Assembly: GCA_905620445.1 (NCBI GenBank)
Contig: CAJQTP010000005.1
Coordinates: 1-53,614 of the forward strand
Direction of reading: 5' to 3'
Length of the DNA stretch: 53,614 nucleotides
Source: an uncultured Candidatus Thioglobus sp.
Lineage (GTDB): Bacteria; Pseudomonadota; Gammaproteobacteria; PS1; Pseudothioglobaceae
Shown: positions 7,871-16,972 of the stretch, one piece after another
How positions within the stretch are numbered: position 1 is the stretch's first letter
How the letters are laid out: every line of letters starts with the position of its first letter
The notes under the pieces: generated by a model
Databases searched by the model: none
Told to the model about the DNA's origin: nothing
What the model saw: the letters and a program-made list of their open reading frames with translations, nothing else
Program-made: the position numbers and the translations under genes

Positions 7871-8962
7871 ATGCCCTCCTCACTTTCCGACTTTCGTAGA
7901 AGCGAATTATTTAAACCTGCCATTATTGTGCCAACCGTAATTATGCTGGTTTTTTCAATATTTAATCTTACAGCGCCCTCAGATCCAGCGCGAATTTTAT
8001 CGTCCTTTGAGCTAGGAATTGTTAATGAAGACATTGGCCCATTCCCATTGGTCTCATCAAAAGCCATTAAAGGAATTTCCAAAAGTCTCCCTTTTAGGGT
8101 CACTCTTCTAAAGGATTCTGAGACTGCAAGAGATGCTCTTTTAAAAGGAAAGGTATCTTCAGTGATTACTTTTCCTGAAAGTTTTTCTCAACTTGCTCTT
8201 AGCAATAAAAACTTGTCTATAGGAATATTAAACTCACAACATCTAACGATTGCTGAAACTCAAATGGCTAGCCAGCTTCCCTCTATGATACAAATGGCGC
8301 TCTCCACTTTTGTTTCAAATCTTCGTGCTTCAAAGTTAAATAATCAAGGGTCCAATGCAGGCATGATGGTAACTACAAATGTAGAAACAATGTTTAAAGC
8401 AAAAAGTTTAGCCTCACTCCCTGCGCCTTTTGTAATGAGCTTTACAACTTGGATGGCTTCAATGGTGGGAGCAATTCTTTTATTTCTTGGAACCCGTCAA
8501 ATGGCTTTTCTTAATCGAGCTTATGTTCGAACTATTGTGCCAGTTATGACCATGGGATTTGCCAGCTTTGCTTTAGCAATAGTTGTTACATTAACAACAC
8601 TTCAATGGGAAGTATTTTTGATGACATGGCTAAGTGTATGGCTTATTTGTGTTTGTTTAACTTGGCTATTTCTTGGGGTCTTCGAAATTATTGGACTTTC
8701 AGCCTTACTAATTATCCTACCTTTAGTTCAGTATCAATCTGTTCTCAGCGGATCAGTTGCTCCCATAAGTGCTGCCCCTGATTGGCTTGAACGCATTGGA
8801 ACTGCGGTGCCTTTTGATGCTATCGGCGCAGCCTATAGAGCAATCATTTTTGGCTCAGATGCAAGCTTGCCATATATATGGCTATTAAGTGCAGCTTTTA
8901 TTGGTATTGTTCTCAGCTGGGGATCTGCCATCTTTAAAGGCAGAATGAGAAGGCGCTGGTAA
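7871..8962 (+). CDS. ABC-2/YhgE-Pip-like integral membrane protein
   Basis: A 363-residue protein with one N-terminal membrane helix (about residues 17-33), a soluble extracytoplasmic segment of about 150 residues, and roughly five helices in the C-terminal half starting near residue 190. This layout matches ABC-2-type permease subunits and the YhgE/Pip group. No ATPase or membrane-fusion gene lies beside it, so a transport function cannot be assigned with confidence. It starts 41 bp after the GMC gene, and a run of T residues lies between them without a convincing stem. It is tail-to-tail with the lipoprotein gene, ending 9 bp before it. Confidence 0.6.
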   Translation: MPSSLSDFRRSELFKPAIIVPTVIMLVFSIFNLTAPSDPARILSSFELGIVNEDIGPFPLVSSKAIKGISKSLPFRVTLLKDSETARDALLKGKVSSVITFPESFSQLALSNKNLSIGILNSQHLTIAETQMASQLPSMIQMALSTFVSNLRASKLNNQGSNAGMMVTTNVETMFKAKSLASLPAPFVMSFTTWMASMVGAILLFLGTRQMAFLNRAYVRTIVPVMTMGFASFALAIVVTLTTLQWEVFLMTWLSVWLICVCLTWLFLGVFEIIGLSALLIILPLVQYQSVLSGSVAPISAAPDWLERIGTAVPFDAIGAAYRAIIFGSDASLPYIWLLSAAFIGIVLSWGSAIFKGRMRRRW

Positions 8963-8971
8963 TAATTATAT

Positions 8972-9802
8972 TTATTTATTTAGACTATTAATACTTGATT
9001 TATACTTAGAAAGTTGAGTGCGTAACTTTTTGTCCTGCTTGTCATTTCTAGAATTTAATATTGCTACTAATAGTTTCTGAATTAAATCAGTATTATAGGC
9101 ATATGTCGATTGGTAATTCTCATCAACCAATTCATCACTATGAGTTATCTTTTCTAGCCTTTCTTCCCAGCCTTGTTCTCTCTGAAGGATTAAGTTAAGT
9201 TTTTCTATGAATACTTTTCGGCTCTGGATGCGCTCACCATCAGTCCTCTTCATTTCTTTACTTGTAATTTTCACTAGTTCAAGCTGATCTTTAGTCATGG
9301 AGCCCATAAAACGTCTCAAGTTCTTACGAAGGCTTTTGTAGCTGTCACTTTGATATACCTGATCATTACGCAGTAACAATTTTTTTTCACTTTGAGTTGT
9401 TTTGGTTCTTAATACTTGAATAAATTTAGCAATTTGTTCATCAGATAACTCTCTAGCAAGAGGGACTACCCACATAATCATCTGATCTTCCAGGCGAGCC
9501 CATGACTCCTCAACATTATAAGTAATCAGAGCAATGCTTTCTATATCGATCTCATTATCTATAGCTAACTCTAAGTCACCAATAATTTGCGCATATTTAG
9601 GCATCTCTTCGACTCTATGCCATTGAAAAAATGGAGTTAAAAGCTCATCTAGGTATTGTTTTTGATCACGATCAAGATCGACATAACTTTCAAGATACCA
9701 AGGGAAAAGATTGTCAAACTGATTATAAATAAAAGTAATTGAACTGCACCCTCCTAAAAAGAGTACCAAAATTAACGCAGCTTTTTTCAGTGTATTTTTC
9801 AT
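8972..9802 (-). CDS. DUF6279-family lipoprotein
   Basis: A 276-residue predicted lipoprotein with a signal peptide and lipobox ending at Cys19 (LFLGGC), followed by YNQFDNLFPWYLESYVDLDR, which is characteristic of the DUF6279 family. The mature part is mostly charged and helical. Family members are outer-membrane or periplasmic proteins of unknown role in gammaproteobacteria. It is monocistronic here, transcribed away from the DAHP synthase gene across 124 bases of AT-rich sequence in which I see no gene. Confidence 0.75.
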   Translation of the reverse strand: MKNTLKKAALILVLFLGGCSSITFIYNQFDNLFPWYLESYVDLDRDQKQYLDELLTPFFQWHRVEEMPKYAQIIGDLELAIDNEIDIESIALITYNVEESWARLEDQMIMWVVPLARELSDEQIAKFIQVLRTKTTQSEKKLLLRNDQVYQSDSYKSLRKNLRRFMGSMTKDQLELVKITSKEMKRTDGERIQSRKVFIEKLNLILQREQGWEERLEKITHSDELVDENYQSTYAYNTDLIQKLLVAILNSRNDKQDKKLRTQLSKYKSSINSLNK

Positions 9803-9926
9803 TATTTTAATTAGTCTTCGTAATTACTTCAAAAAAATATAAACAACCTAATTCTTCCTATCTGTTTAAAAAAAATATAGATTTATGCTTAAATCAAAGC
9901 TTAACAATAAATAAACGCCAATTTAA

Positions 9927-10967
9927 ATGAACAACAGAATTCACAATAAGAATATTGAAAGCGAAACTGTCATAACCTCACCTATTGAATTAAAGAAAAC
10001 TATTTCAGTAAGTGACAAAGGTAAAGAGAACATTTTAACTAGCAGACAAACTGTGGATAACATTTTTTCAGGAAAAGATGAAAGACTGATGGTAATTGTT
10101 GGTCCTTGCTCTATTCATGACATTGGAGCTGCAAAGGAATATGCCCTTAAACTTCAATCCCTTCAAAAAGAAGTTGAAAAATCAATCTACTTAGTCATGA
10201 GGGTTTATTTTGAAAAGCCAAGAACAACGGTTGGCTGGAAAGGATTAATTAGTGACCCAGATATGGATAATTCACTGGATGTTGAAAAAGGCCTACGTCA
10301 AGGAAGAGAGTTTTTAGCATGGCTAGCCGATGAAGGGATACCCTCTGCAACTGAAGCGCTTAATCCAATCACTCCTCAATATTTAGGAGATCTTATTTCT
10401 TGGTGTGCAATTGGAGCAAGAACAACCGAATCTCAAACTCATCGTGAAATGTCAAGTGGACTCTCTATGACTGTTGGCTTTAAGAATGGCACTGATGGGA
10501 ATCTCAACATGGCAATCAATGCTATTAAAGCATGCTCTTCACCTCAAAGCTTTCTAGGCATTAATGACGAAGGCAAGATTTCAACTTTTAAGGCTATCGG
10601 AAATAAATCATCTCACATTGTTCTTAGGGGAGGCATTAAGCCTAATTATAAAAAGGATGATATTATTAAATGCGAAAATCTTCTTACAGAAAATGGCCTA
10701 GCCGCAAGGATTATGATTGACTGCTCACATGACAACTCAAATCAAGATTATAGAAATCAAGGGAAAGTAATTAAGGATATAGCTAGTCAAATATCTACTG
10801 GAAATAAATCAATATTTGGTTTAATGCTTGAGAGTAATTTATTTTCTGGAAAACAAAAAATATTAGATAATCAAACCGAAATGAAATATGGCGTATCTGT
10901 AACAGATGGCTGTATTGATTGGAAAGAAACTAAAAATTTGATTAAAAATCTAGCAAAGAGTATATAA
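9927..10967 (+). CDS. 3-deoxy-7-phosphoheptulonate (DAHP) synthase, class I alpha
   Basis: A 346-residue AroF/G/H-type DAHP synthase, which condenses phosphoenolpyruvate and erythrose 4-phosphate in the first step of the shikimate pathway. The metal-binding Cys61 lies in VGPCSIHD; MRVYFEKPRTTVGWKG, GARTTESQTHREMSSG, and IDCSHDNSNQDY are diagnostic active-site blocks. Length is typical (E. coli isozymes about 350). Which aromatic amino acid inhibits it cannot be judged by eye, so I leave the isozyme symbol open. It stands alone between a divergent lipoprotein gene and mmsA, with 135 bp of unassigned AT-rich sequence after it. Confidence 0.95.
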   Translation: MNNRIHNKNIESETVITSPIELKKTISVSDKGKENILTSRQTVDNIFSGKDERLMVIVGPCSIHDIGAAKEYALKLQSLQKEVEKSIYLVMRVYFEKPRTTVGWKGLISDPDMDNSLDVEKGLRQGREFLAWLADEGIPSATEALNPITPQYLGDLISWCAIGARTTESQTHREMSSGLSMTVGFKNGTDGNLNMAINAIKACSSPQSFLGINDEGKISTFKAIGNKSSHIVLRGGIKPNYKKDDIIKCENLLTENGLAARIMIDCSHDNSNQDYRNQGKVIKDIASQISTGNKSIFGLMLESNLFSGKQKILDNQTEMKYGVSVTDGCIDWKETKNLIKNLAKSI

Positions 10968-11102
10968 GAATAAATCACTAAAATTAGAAAAAACCTATTT
11001 AGAGCCAAAGCAACATTACTTGATGATCCATTCAATGAATTAACTCGAATAAAAAGGTAGTTCTTGGTATATTAATCCTAAACAATTCAATAACTTTATA
11101 TT

Positions 11103-12602
11103 ATGTCTATAAATCACTTAAAACACATCATCAATGGTGAGAAAGTTTCAGGAACTTCAGGGAATATTTTTGATATTTATAATCCTGCTTCAGGTAAGGT
11201 CATTAGGCAGATCGAAGGTGCTAGCTCGAAAGATACTAAAAAGGCAATTGAAATTTCTAATGCTGCGTTCAAAGGGTGGAGTCAGGTTCCACCATCTAAA
11301 CGCGCTCAAATTATGTTCAAGTATCGTGAGTTAATTATTAAACATATGGATGAATTAGCTGAGCTAATTTCACAAGAGCATGGCAAAACTTTTTCAGATG
11401 CAAAGGGAGAGGTTGGAAGGGGAATGGAAGTTGTTGAATATTGCACAGCAATTAACAATCATCTTAAATCTGACTTTAGCGCTGATGTATCAAGTGGCAT
11501 TGATAGCCATAATTTACGACAGCCTATGGGCGTTTGTGCTGGAGTAGTTCCTTTTAACTTTCCTGCAATGGTTCCAATGTGGATGTACCCTGTTGCAATT
11601 GCATGTGGAAACACATTTGTTTTAAAACTTTCTGAGAAGGTTCCATCATGTGGATTAAGGCTAACAGAGCTTATGCATGAAGCTGGTCTGCCAAATGGCG
11701 TTTTAAATACTATTGTTGGAGATAAAGAGGCGGTAGATGAGATACTTAAAAATCCATTAGTACGAGCAGTAAGTTTTGTAGGCTCAACTAATGTTGGTGA
11801 ATATATATATCACGAAGGTTCTAATAATAACAAGCGAGTTCAAGCACTTTGTGGCGCAAAAAATCACATGATTGTTATGCCTGATGCTGATTTAGAACAA
11901 AGCAGTGATGCTATTATTGGTGCAGCGTTCGGCTCTGCAGGTGAGCGATGTATGGCAATTTCAGTTGTTGTAGCAGTTGGCGATGAAACCGCTGATCAAT
12001 TAATAGAATCACTAATACCAAAAATAAATTCTTTAAAAATTGGCCCTTACAATGATCCTGAAGTCGAAATGGGCCCAGTAATCTCTAAAGCCAGTCAAGA
12101 AAAAATTGTCTCTTATATTGAATCTGGAATCAAACAAGGCGCTGAGTTAAAAGTTGATGGCAGATCAGAAACTAAAAAAGAAGGCTTCTTTATTGGTGGA
12201 TGTCTTTTTGACAATGTAACTTCAGACATGTCAATCTATACTGATGAAATTTTCGGCCCTGTTCTCTCTGTTGTTAGAGTTTCAACATATGACGAAGCCT
12301 TGGCGCTAGTTAATGATCATGAGTATGGTAACGGAACAGCTATCTTTACAAGAGATGGCGATACCGCTCGCCACTTTACATCACATGTTCAAGTAGGCAT
12401 GGTTGGAGTTAATATTCCAATACCTGTTCCTGTTGCAATGCATAGTTTTGGTGGTTGGAAAAGATCACTTTTTGGAGGCTCTTCAATTCATGGTATGGAA
12501 GGTGTTCGATTCTACACTCAACTTAAAACCATCACTTCAAGGTGGCCTTCTGGAATCAGAAAAGGCGCACAATTTCACTTTGAAAGTGGCAAAGATGTCT
12601 AA
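11103..12602 (+). CDS. mmsA: CoA-acylating methylmalonate-semialdehyde dehydrogenase
   Basis: A 499-residue aldehyde dehydrogenase of the MmsA/IolA branch. The catalytic nucleophile is Cys283 (AGERCMA). The segment GAKNH at 251-255 replaces the Glu-containing ELGGK of hydrolytic aldehyde dehydrogenases, consistent with release of the product to coenzyme A rather than water. PFNFPAMVPMWM is also typical. The enzyme converts (methyl)malonate semialdehyde to propionyl-CoA or acetyl-CoA plus CO2, in valine, beta-alanine or inositol breakdown. A beta-hydroxyacid dehydrogenase that could feed it is at 44594-45478, but not adjacent. It is followed after 116 bases by the mttB-like gene. Confidence 0.9.
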   Translation: MSINHLKHIINGEKVSGTSGNIFDIYNPASGKVIRQIEGASSKDTKKAIEISNAAFKGWSQVPPSKRAQIMFKYRELIIKHMDELAELISQEHGKTFSDAKGEVGRGMEVVEYCTAINNHLKSDFSADVSSGIDSHNLRQPMGVCAGVVPFNFPAMVPMWMYPVAIACGNTFVLKLSEKVPSCGLRLTELMHEAGLPNGVLNTIVGDKEAVDEILKNPLVRAVSFVGSTNVGEYIYHEGSNNNKRVQALCGAKNHMIVMPDADLEQSSDAIIGAAFGSAGERCMAISVVVAVGDETADQLIESLIPKINSLKIGPYNDPEVEMGPVISKASQEKIVSYIESGIKQGAELKVDGRSETKKEGFFIGGCLFDNVTSDMSIYTDEIFGPVLSVVRVSTYDEALALVNDHEYGNGTAIFTRDGDTARHFTSHVQVGMVGVNIPIPVPVAMHSFGGWKRSLFGGSSIHGMEGVRFYTQLKTITSRWPSGIRKGAQFHFESGKDV

Positions 12603-12659
12603 TTAGTAACGGTAAATTTACCTTCGTATAGGCGCTTTAACCCTGCAATAAAAAAACAA

Positions 12660-12688
12660 TTGACAGTACTTTGATTTAGTATCAAAAT
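12660..12688 (+). promoter_or_regulatory. Candidate mttB-like promoter with internal operator-like dyad
   Basis: A consensus -35 TTGACA at 12660-12665 is followed 17 bp later by CAAAAT (12683-12688), a poor -10 element. Between and overlapping them is the dyad TTTGAT-N5-ATCAAA (12670-12686). A regulator bound there would sit across the polymerase spacer. A perfect palindrome GGTAAATTTACC lies further upstream at 12611-12622. A weak -10 plus an internal dyad suggests regulated rather than constitutive expression. Confidence 0.45.
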
Positions 12689-12718
12689 GTGATTAATAGT
12701 TCAACTCAAATCACTATT

Positions 12719-14281
12719 ATGACTAGAAGAAAATCAGGTGGAAGAGAGGCAAGAATTGCACTAAGAAGTGCGCCACTAGCAGAAGAAGAAAAACCTGTTT
12801 TACCAGGTGAGATTGGTGGAAGATATAAACCCCTTAGTGACAAACAAGTTATTGATATTGAAGCTAATATTTTTCGAATTCTAGAAGAAATTGGATTTGC
12901 TGATGCCACTCCACACTGCATTGAAACTTGCGTTGCTTTTGGGGCTATTCTTGGAGATGATGGTAGATTAAGAATGCCAAAAGAAGTTGTTGAAAAAGCC
13001 ATGAACCTTTCACAGCGCAACCTCACTCTTCATGGGCAATCCCCAAAACATGATTTAGATTTAAGTGGCTCAAGAGTTCACTTCTCAACTGCTGGCGCTG
13101 CAGTTCTTATTGCTGACCCTGAGAACAACGAGTATCGAGAATCTGAAAGTCAAGATCTATATGATATGGCTAGAATTGCAGATCAGTGTGAGCATATTCA
13201 TATGTTTCAACGTACTTGTGTTTTGAGAGACATTGCTAGTCCTCGTGAGATGGATCAAAACTCAGTTTATTGTGTGGCAATGGGAACTGAGAAGCATTTA
13301 GGCGCAAGCTTTACAGAAGCACAGCACGTAACTGATGCTCTTGAAATGCTTCATATTATTGCTGGGAGTGAAAAAAAATGGCGTGAGAGACCATTTTTAA
13401 GCATGAGCAATTGTCATGTTGTACCTCCAATGAAATTTGCAGAGGAATCTCTAGAATGTGTTCGTGTTGGCGTTGAAGGTGGCATGCCAATATTACTTCT
13501 ATCGGCGGGTCAAGCAGGGGCAACTGCTCCTCCTCTCCTTCCAGGTGTTGTATCCCAAGCTTGGGCTGAATGTCTTGGCGGACTGGTATATGTGAACGCT
13601 ATTAAACCAGGTGCACCGGCCATTCTTGGTACCTGGCCTTTTGTGTCTGACTTAAGAACTGGATCAATGTGTGGAGGCTCTCCAGAACAAGGATTAATTT
13701 CTGCAGCTTGCGCGCAGATGGGTAACTTCTTAGATCTGCCAACTGGAACTCCTGCAGGAATGACAGACTCTAAGTTCCCAGATTTTCAAGCAGGATCAGA
13801 AAGAGCATCTACTCATACAGTTACAGCAATTGCTGGAGCCAATATAATTTATGAATCTGCGGGAATGTATGCAAGTCTTTTAGGAACTTGTCCTGAAAGT
13901 TTGCTGATGGATAATGATTTATTGGGTGCGTCAATGAGAATGACTAAAGGGTTCAATGACGATAGTGAAGAGTCTCTTTGTTTTGAAACGATTAAAGATG
14001 TTTGCTTGAATGATAAAGCTCACTATCTTGGTTCAGATCTAACAATTAGCGTTATGCAAAGTGAATATATCTTTCCTGATTTAAGTGATAGGGATAGTCC
14101 AAATGATTGGGCTGATATGGGTAAGCCTGTTCTACTAGAAAAAGCAATCCAACGAAAAAAAGAGATACTATCAGAACACTTTCCAAGTCATATTAGTGAT
14201 GACGTTGATCAACAATTACGCGCAAAGTTTAATATCAAATTAAGCAGAAAAGATATTGGACGCAAGCCACTTAAAAAATAA
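12719..14281 (+). CDS. Non-pyrrolysine MttB-family (trimethylamine methyltransferase-like) protein
   Basis: A 520-residue MttB/COG5598-family methyltransferase. I prefer ATG 12719 (MTRRKSGGREARIAL) over GTG 12689, because basic starts of this kind leading into LPGEIGGRYKPLSD are typical of the family. The frame is uninterrupted with no in-frame amber codon, so it is the non-pyrrolysine type, whose characterised members (such as MtgB) demethylate quaternary amines like glycine betaine and pass the methyl to a corrinoid protein. No corrinoid protein or corrinoid-folate methyltransferase is in the window. It is 9 bp ahead of the dimethylglycine-dehydrogenase-like gene, so the two form an operon for methylated amines. 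The exact amine is unknown. Confidence 0.85.
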   Translation: MTRRKSGGREARIALRSAPLAEEEKPVLPGEIGGRYKPLSDKQVIDIEANIFRILEEIGFADATPHCIETCVAFGAILGDDGRLRMPKEVVEKAMNLSQRNLTLHGQSPKHDLDLSGSRVHFSTAGAAVLIADPENNEYRESESQDLYDMARIADQCEHIHMFQRTCVLRDIASPREMDQNSVYCVAMGTEKHLGASFTEAQHVTDALEMLHIIAGSEKKWRERPFLSMSNCHVVPPMKFAEESLECVRVGVEGGMPILLLSAGQAGATAPPLLPGVVSQAWAECLGGLVYVNAIKPGAPAILGTWPFVSDLRTGSMCGGSPEQGLISAACAQMGNFLDLPTGTPAGMTDSKFPDFQAGSERASTHTVTAIAGANIIYESAGMYASLLGTCPESLLMDNDLLGASMRMTKGFNDDSEESLCFETIKDVCLNDKAHYLGSDLTISVMQSEYIFPDLSDRDSPNDWADMGKPVLLEKAIQRKKEILSEHFPSHISDDVDQQLRAKFNIKLSRKDIGRKPLKK

Positions 14282-14290
14282 ATAATTAAT

Positions 14291-16708
14291 ATGAAGTCAC
14301 ATGCTCAAGTAGTAATAATTGGAGGTGGATCACTAGGTGTTAACCTTATGTATCATCTTACTCAAGAAGGTTGGACTGATGTTGTCCTGGTGGAAAAGGG
14401 TGAACTCACAAGTGGCTCGACCTGGCATGCTGCAGGCTTATGTCCAAACTTTAATGGTAACCATACTCTATCTAGCATTCATGAGTACACAATAAAACTT
14501 TACGATGAAATTCTTCCTGAAAAAACTGGGTTAGATTCATCATTTCATAAAACTGGCTCATTAAGGGTTGGATATGACAAAGTTGAAGAACAGTGGTTTA
14601 ATAATATTTTAAGTAAAGCAAATCATATTGGCTGTGAAATGCATTTTGTTTCGAAAGAAGAAGCCTCAATCATCAATCCAATGATGAACTTTGATAAAGC
14701 AAGAAGTATTTTATATACACCCAATGATGGCCATGTAGATCCTACAACGGTAGTCACTCAATTAGCACAACTTGGGAAAAAAGCAGGCGCTGAAGTTAGT
14801 AACTTTAACCGTGTGATTGACATCAATATCTTACCAAGTGGTGAGTATGAAGTTGTTACTGAGTTAGGAAATATTATCGCCCTACATGTAGTTAATGCTG
14901 GTGGTTGCTTCTCGCCACAAGTTGGTGCTATGGTTGACTCTTATGTGCCATTAGTCAACTTACAGCATCAGTATTTAATTACTGATAACCATCCTGATAT
15001 TGCAGCTCTCTCTAAGGAATTGCCCGTAACCCGTGATTCTATTGCAGCCTCCTATATTAGGCAAGAAGGAAGTGGTTTTTTAATTGGTCCTTACGAAACA
15101 AGAGGCTCTAAACCATGGGCACTTGATGGTGTAGATTGGTCATTTGACAGGGAGCTCTTTGAAGGTGATCTTGAGAGATTGATGCCCTGGTTAGAACGAT
15201 GCATGGATATTGTTCCGTTATTTAAAGAAGTTGGAATTAGCACAGTAATTAATGGACTAATAACCCACACTCCTGATGATAATTTACTTGTTGGCCCTGC
15301 CAAAGGATTGAAAAATTTTTGGAATCTTTGTGGTGCAAGTATTGGTATTGCACAAGGTGGGATTGGTAAATACCTAGCCCAGTGGATGGTTCATGGTCAG
15401 ACTGAACTCAACATGGCCTCACTTGATAGTCGTCGGTTTGACAAATGGGCTGATAAAACATATTGCACCACACGTGCTATTGAGTCGTATGAAAGAATGT
15501 ATTCATTCGCCTCTCCAAATGAAAATCGCCCTCATGGAAGACCTATCAGAGTTAGCTCTCTGCACACAGTATTGAGTCAAAAGGGAGCCATTCATACTGT
15601 TAATACTGGCTATGAAAAGCCTTCTTGGTTCACAACTGATGAAATAAGAAATGAAACTTTAACGTGGGCCCATAGTGAAGCTCATGAAGCAGTATTTCAA
15701 GAATGTGCGGCTGTTCAAACCTCCTGCGGCATAACTGATATTAGCGGAACTGCAAAATTTCGAATTACCGGCAAGGATGCTTTTAAATTTCTAAATAATT
15801 TATCCTGCAATAAATTACCTTCAAAAGATGGCAGAATTGGATTAACTCTTTTTCATGCCCCAATGGGCGGAATACGAGCAGAACAAACAGTGAGCCGTAT
15901 TAATAAAGACGAGTTTCTTCTAATGGGCGCTATAGGATCTGAAGTTAAAGACTACCAATGGCTGGAGTGGCACTCAGATGACTTTGATATCACAATAGAA
16001 AATTTAACTGAGGAATGGGGTGGGCTTCTCTTAACTGGCCCTGAAGCAAGAAATATTTTAGGTCAATGCACTCAAGAAGATCTCAGCAACACTGGATTTT
16101 CTTGGCTAAGCTGTAAAACAATTAAGATCGATTCTGCAAATGTCTTTGCAATGAGAGTTTCATATGCTGGTGAATTAGGGTGGGAACTTCATATGCCAAG
16201 CTGGCAAGTTATATCAATCTATGAGTCTTTATTTGAGATGGGATCGACCTTTGGATTGAGAGATTTTGGCGGGCAGGCTTTTAACAGCATGAGACTTGAG
16301 AAAATGTACAGAGCATATGGCGCTGAATTTACTGAAGAAATTTCAGCCTTAGAAGCTGGAATGGATAGATTTCTTGACCTAAGCCGGGAATTCATTGGCT
16401 GTGAAAATATACGCCAAAGAAAGATTGATGGGATTAAGACCAAGTTAGCGTACCTCATATTTGATGATGATATTCCAGCCGAGTGTTTTGGAAATGAAGC
16501 AGTTTTTGAAGGAGACAAGCTTAGTGGAATTATAACTAGTGGCGCTTATGGATTTAGAGTAGGCCATAGTGTCGCCTTTGCTTATCTTCAACCTAGCCTT
16601 TGTGAAGAGGGAGTTAAGCTTAGTGTTGAAACCTCTCTAGGCAGTCGCAGTTGCCATGTCTCAATGAGTGCAGCCTATGATGATAGCAATGAAAAACTTC
16701 GTTCATAA
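14291..16708 (+). CDS. Dimethylglycine/sarcosine dehydrogenase-like flavoprotein with GcvT domain
   Basis: An 805-residue fusion. The N-terminal DAO-type FAD domain has GGGSLG at residues 11-16, and His46 in GSTWHAAGL matches the histidine that carries covalent FAD in dimethylglycine and sarcosine dehydrogenases. An FAD-linked middle region follows, and from about residue 420 to the end there is an aminomethyltransferase (GcvT) module with its C-terminal barrel. The family oxidatively removes an N-methyl group and delivers it to tetrahydrofolate as methylene-THF. Directly after the MttB-like methyltransferase (9 bp), it would handle the later demethylation steps of a betaine-like compound. 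Substrate remains inferred. Confidence 0.88.
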   Translation: MKSHAQVVIIGGGSLGVNLMYHLTQEGWTDVVLVEKGELTSGSTWHAAGLCPNFNGNHTLSSIHEYTIKLYDEILPEKTGLDSSFHKTGSLRVGYDKVEEQWFNNILSKANHIGCEMHFVSKEEASIINPMMNFDKARSILYTPNDGHVDPTTVVTQLAQLGKKAGAEVSNFNRVIDINILPSGEYEVVTELGNIIALHVVNAGGCFSPQVGAMVDSYVPLVNLQHQYLITDNHPDIAALSKELPVTRDSIAASYIRQEGSGFLIGPYETRGSKPWALDGVDWSFDRELFEGDLERLMPWLERCMDIVPLFKEVGISTVINGLITHTPDDNLLVGPAKGLKNFWNLCGASIGIAQGGIGKYLAQWMVHGQTELNMASLDSRRFDKWADKTYCTTRAIESYERMYSFASPNENRPHGRPIRVSSLHTVLSQKGAIHTVNTGYEKPSWFTTDEIRNETLTWAHSEAHEAVFQECAAVQTSCGITDISGTAKFRITGKDAFKFLNNLSCNKLPSKDGRIGLTLFHAPMGGIRAEQTVSRINKDEFLLMGAIGSEVKDYQWLEWHSDDFDITIENLTEEWGGLLLTGPEARNILGQCTQEDLSNTGFSWLSCKTIKIDSANVFAMRVSYAGELGWELHMPSWQVISIYESLFEMGSTFGLRDFGGQAFNSMRLEKMYRAYGAEFTEEISALEAGMDRFLDLSREFIGCENIRQRKIDGIKTKLAYLIFDDDIPAECFGNEAVFEGDKLSGIITSGAYGFRVGHSVAFAYLQPSLCEEGVKLSVETSLGSRSCHVSMSAAYDDSNEKLRS

Positions 16709-16764
16709 ATTCATAACTCGATTAAAATGCCTTTGAAATTACTGTTGAAACACAAAGCCAACCA

Positions 16765-16965
16765 ATGAGTATGAGTGAGCAAAATAAATTAAGGCAGATT
16801 AAAAGTCCATGCGTGAGTATTTGTAAATACAATGAAAATAATTTTTGTATTGGTTGCAATCGTCACATGAATGAAATATTCGACTGGTTTGATTTTACAG
16901 ATGATATGCGCACTGCAATTATGAAGGATTTATTGACTCGAGATATTGATTTAATTCCTGAGTAA
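16765..16965 (+). CDS. DUF1289 small cysteine-motif protein
   Basis: A 66-residue protein with Cys16-x3-Cys20-x7-Cys28-x2-Cys31 in the form SPCVSICKYNENNFCIGCNR, followed by EIFDWFDFTDDMR. This is the DUF1289 pattern (PCvgiC...CiGCxRtxxEI). The cysteines probably bind a metal; function is unknown, though members are common beside oxidoreductases in proteobacteria. It lies 56 bp after the dehydrogenase gene and may be its last cotranscribed partner. A second ATG at 16771 is an equally possible start. Confidence 0.82.
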   Translation: MSMSEQNKLRQIKSPCVSICKYNENNFCIGCNRHMNEIFDWFDFTDDMRTAIMKDLLTRDIDLIPE

Positions 16966-16972
16966 CAAATAG

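Noticed and set aside
10968-11102. Riboswitch or small RNA before mmsA
   Set aside because: The 135 bases are AT-rich with no stable stem or recognisable motif that I can find by eye.
12719-14281. Pyrrolysine-containing trimethylamine methyltransferase
   Set aside because: The frame has no in-frame amber codon, so it is the non-pyrrolysine class.
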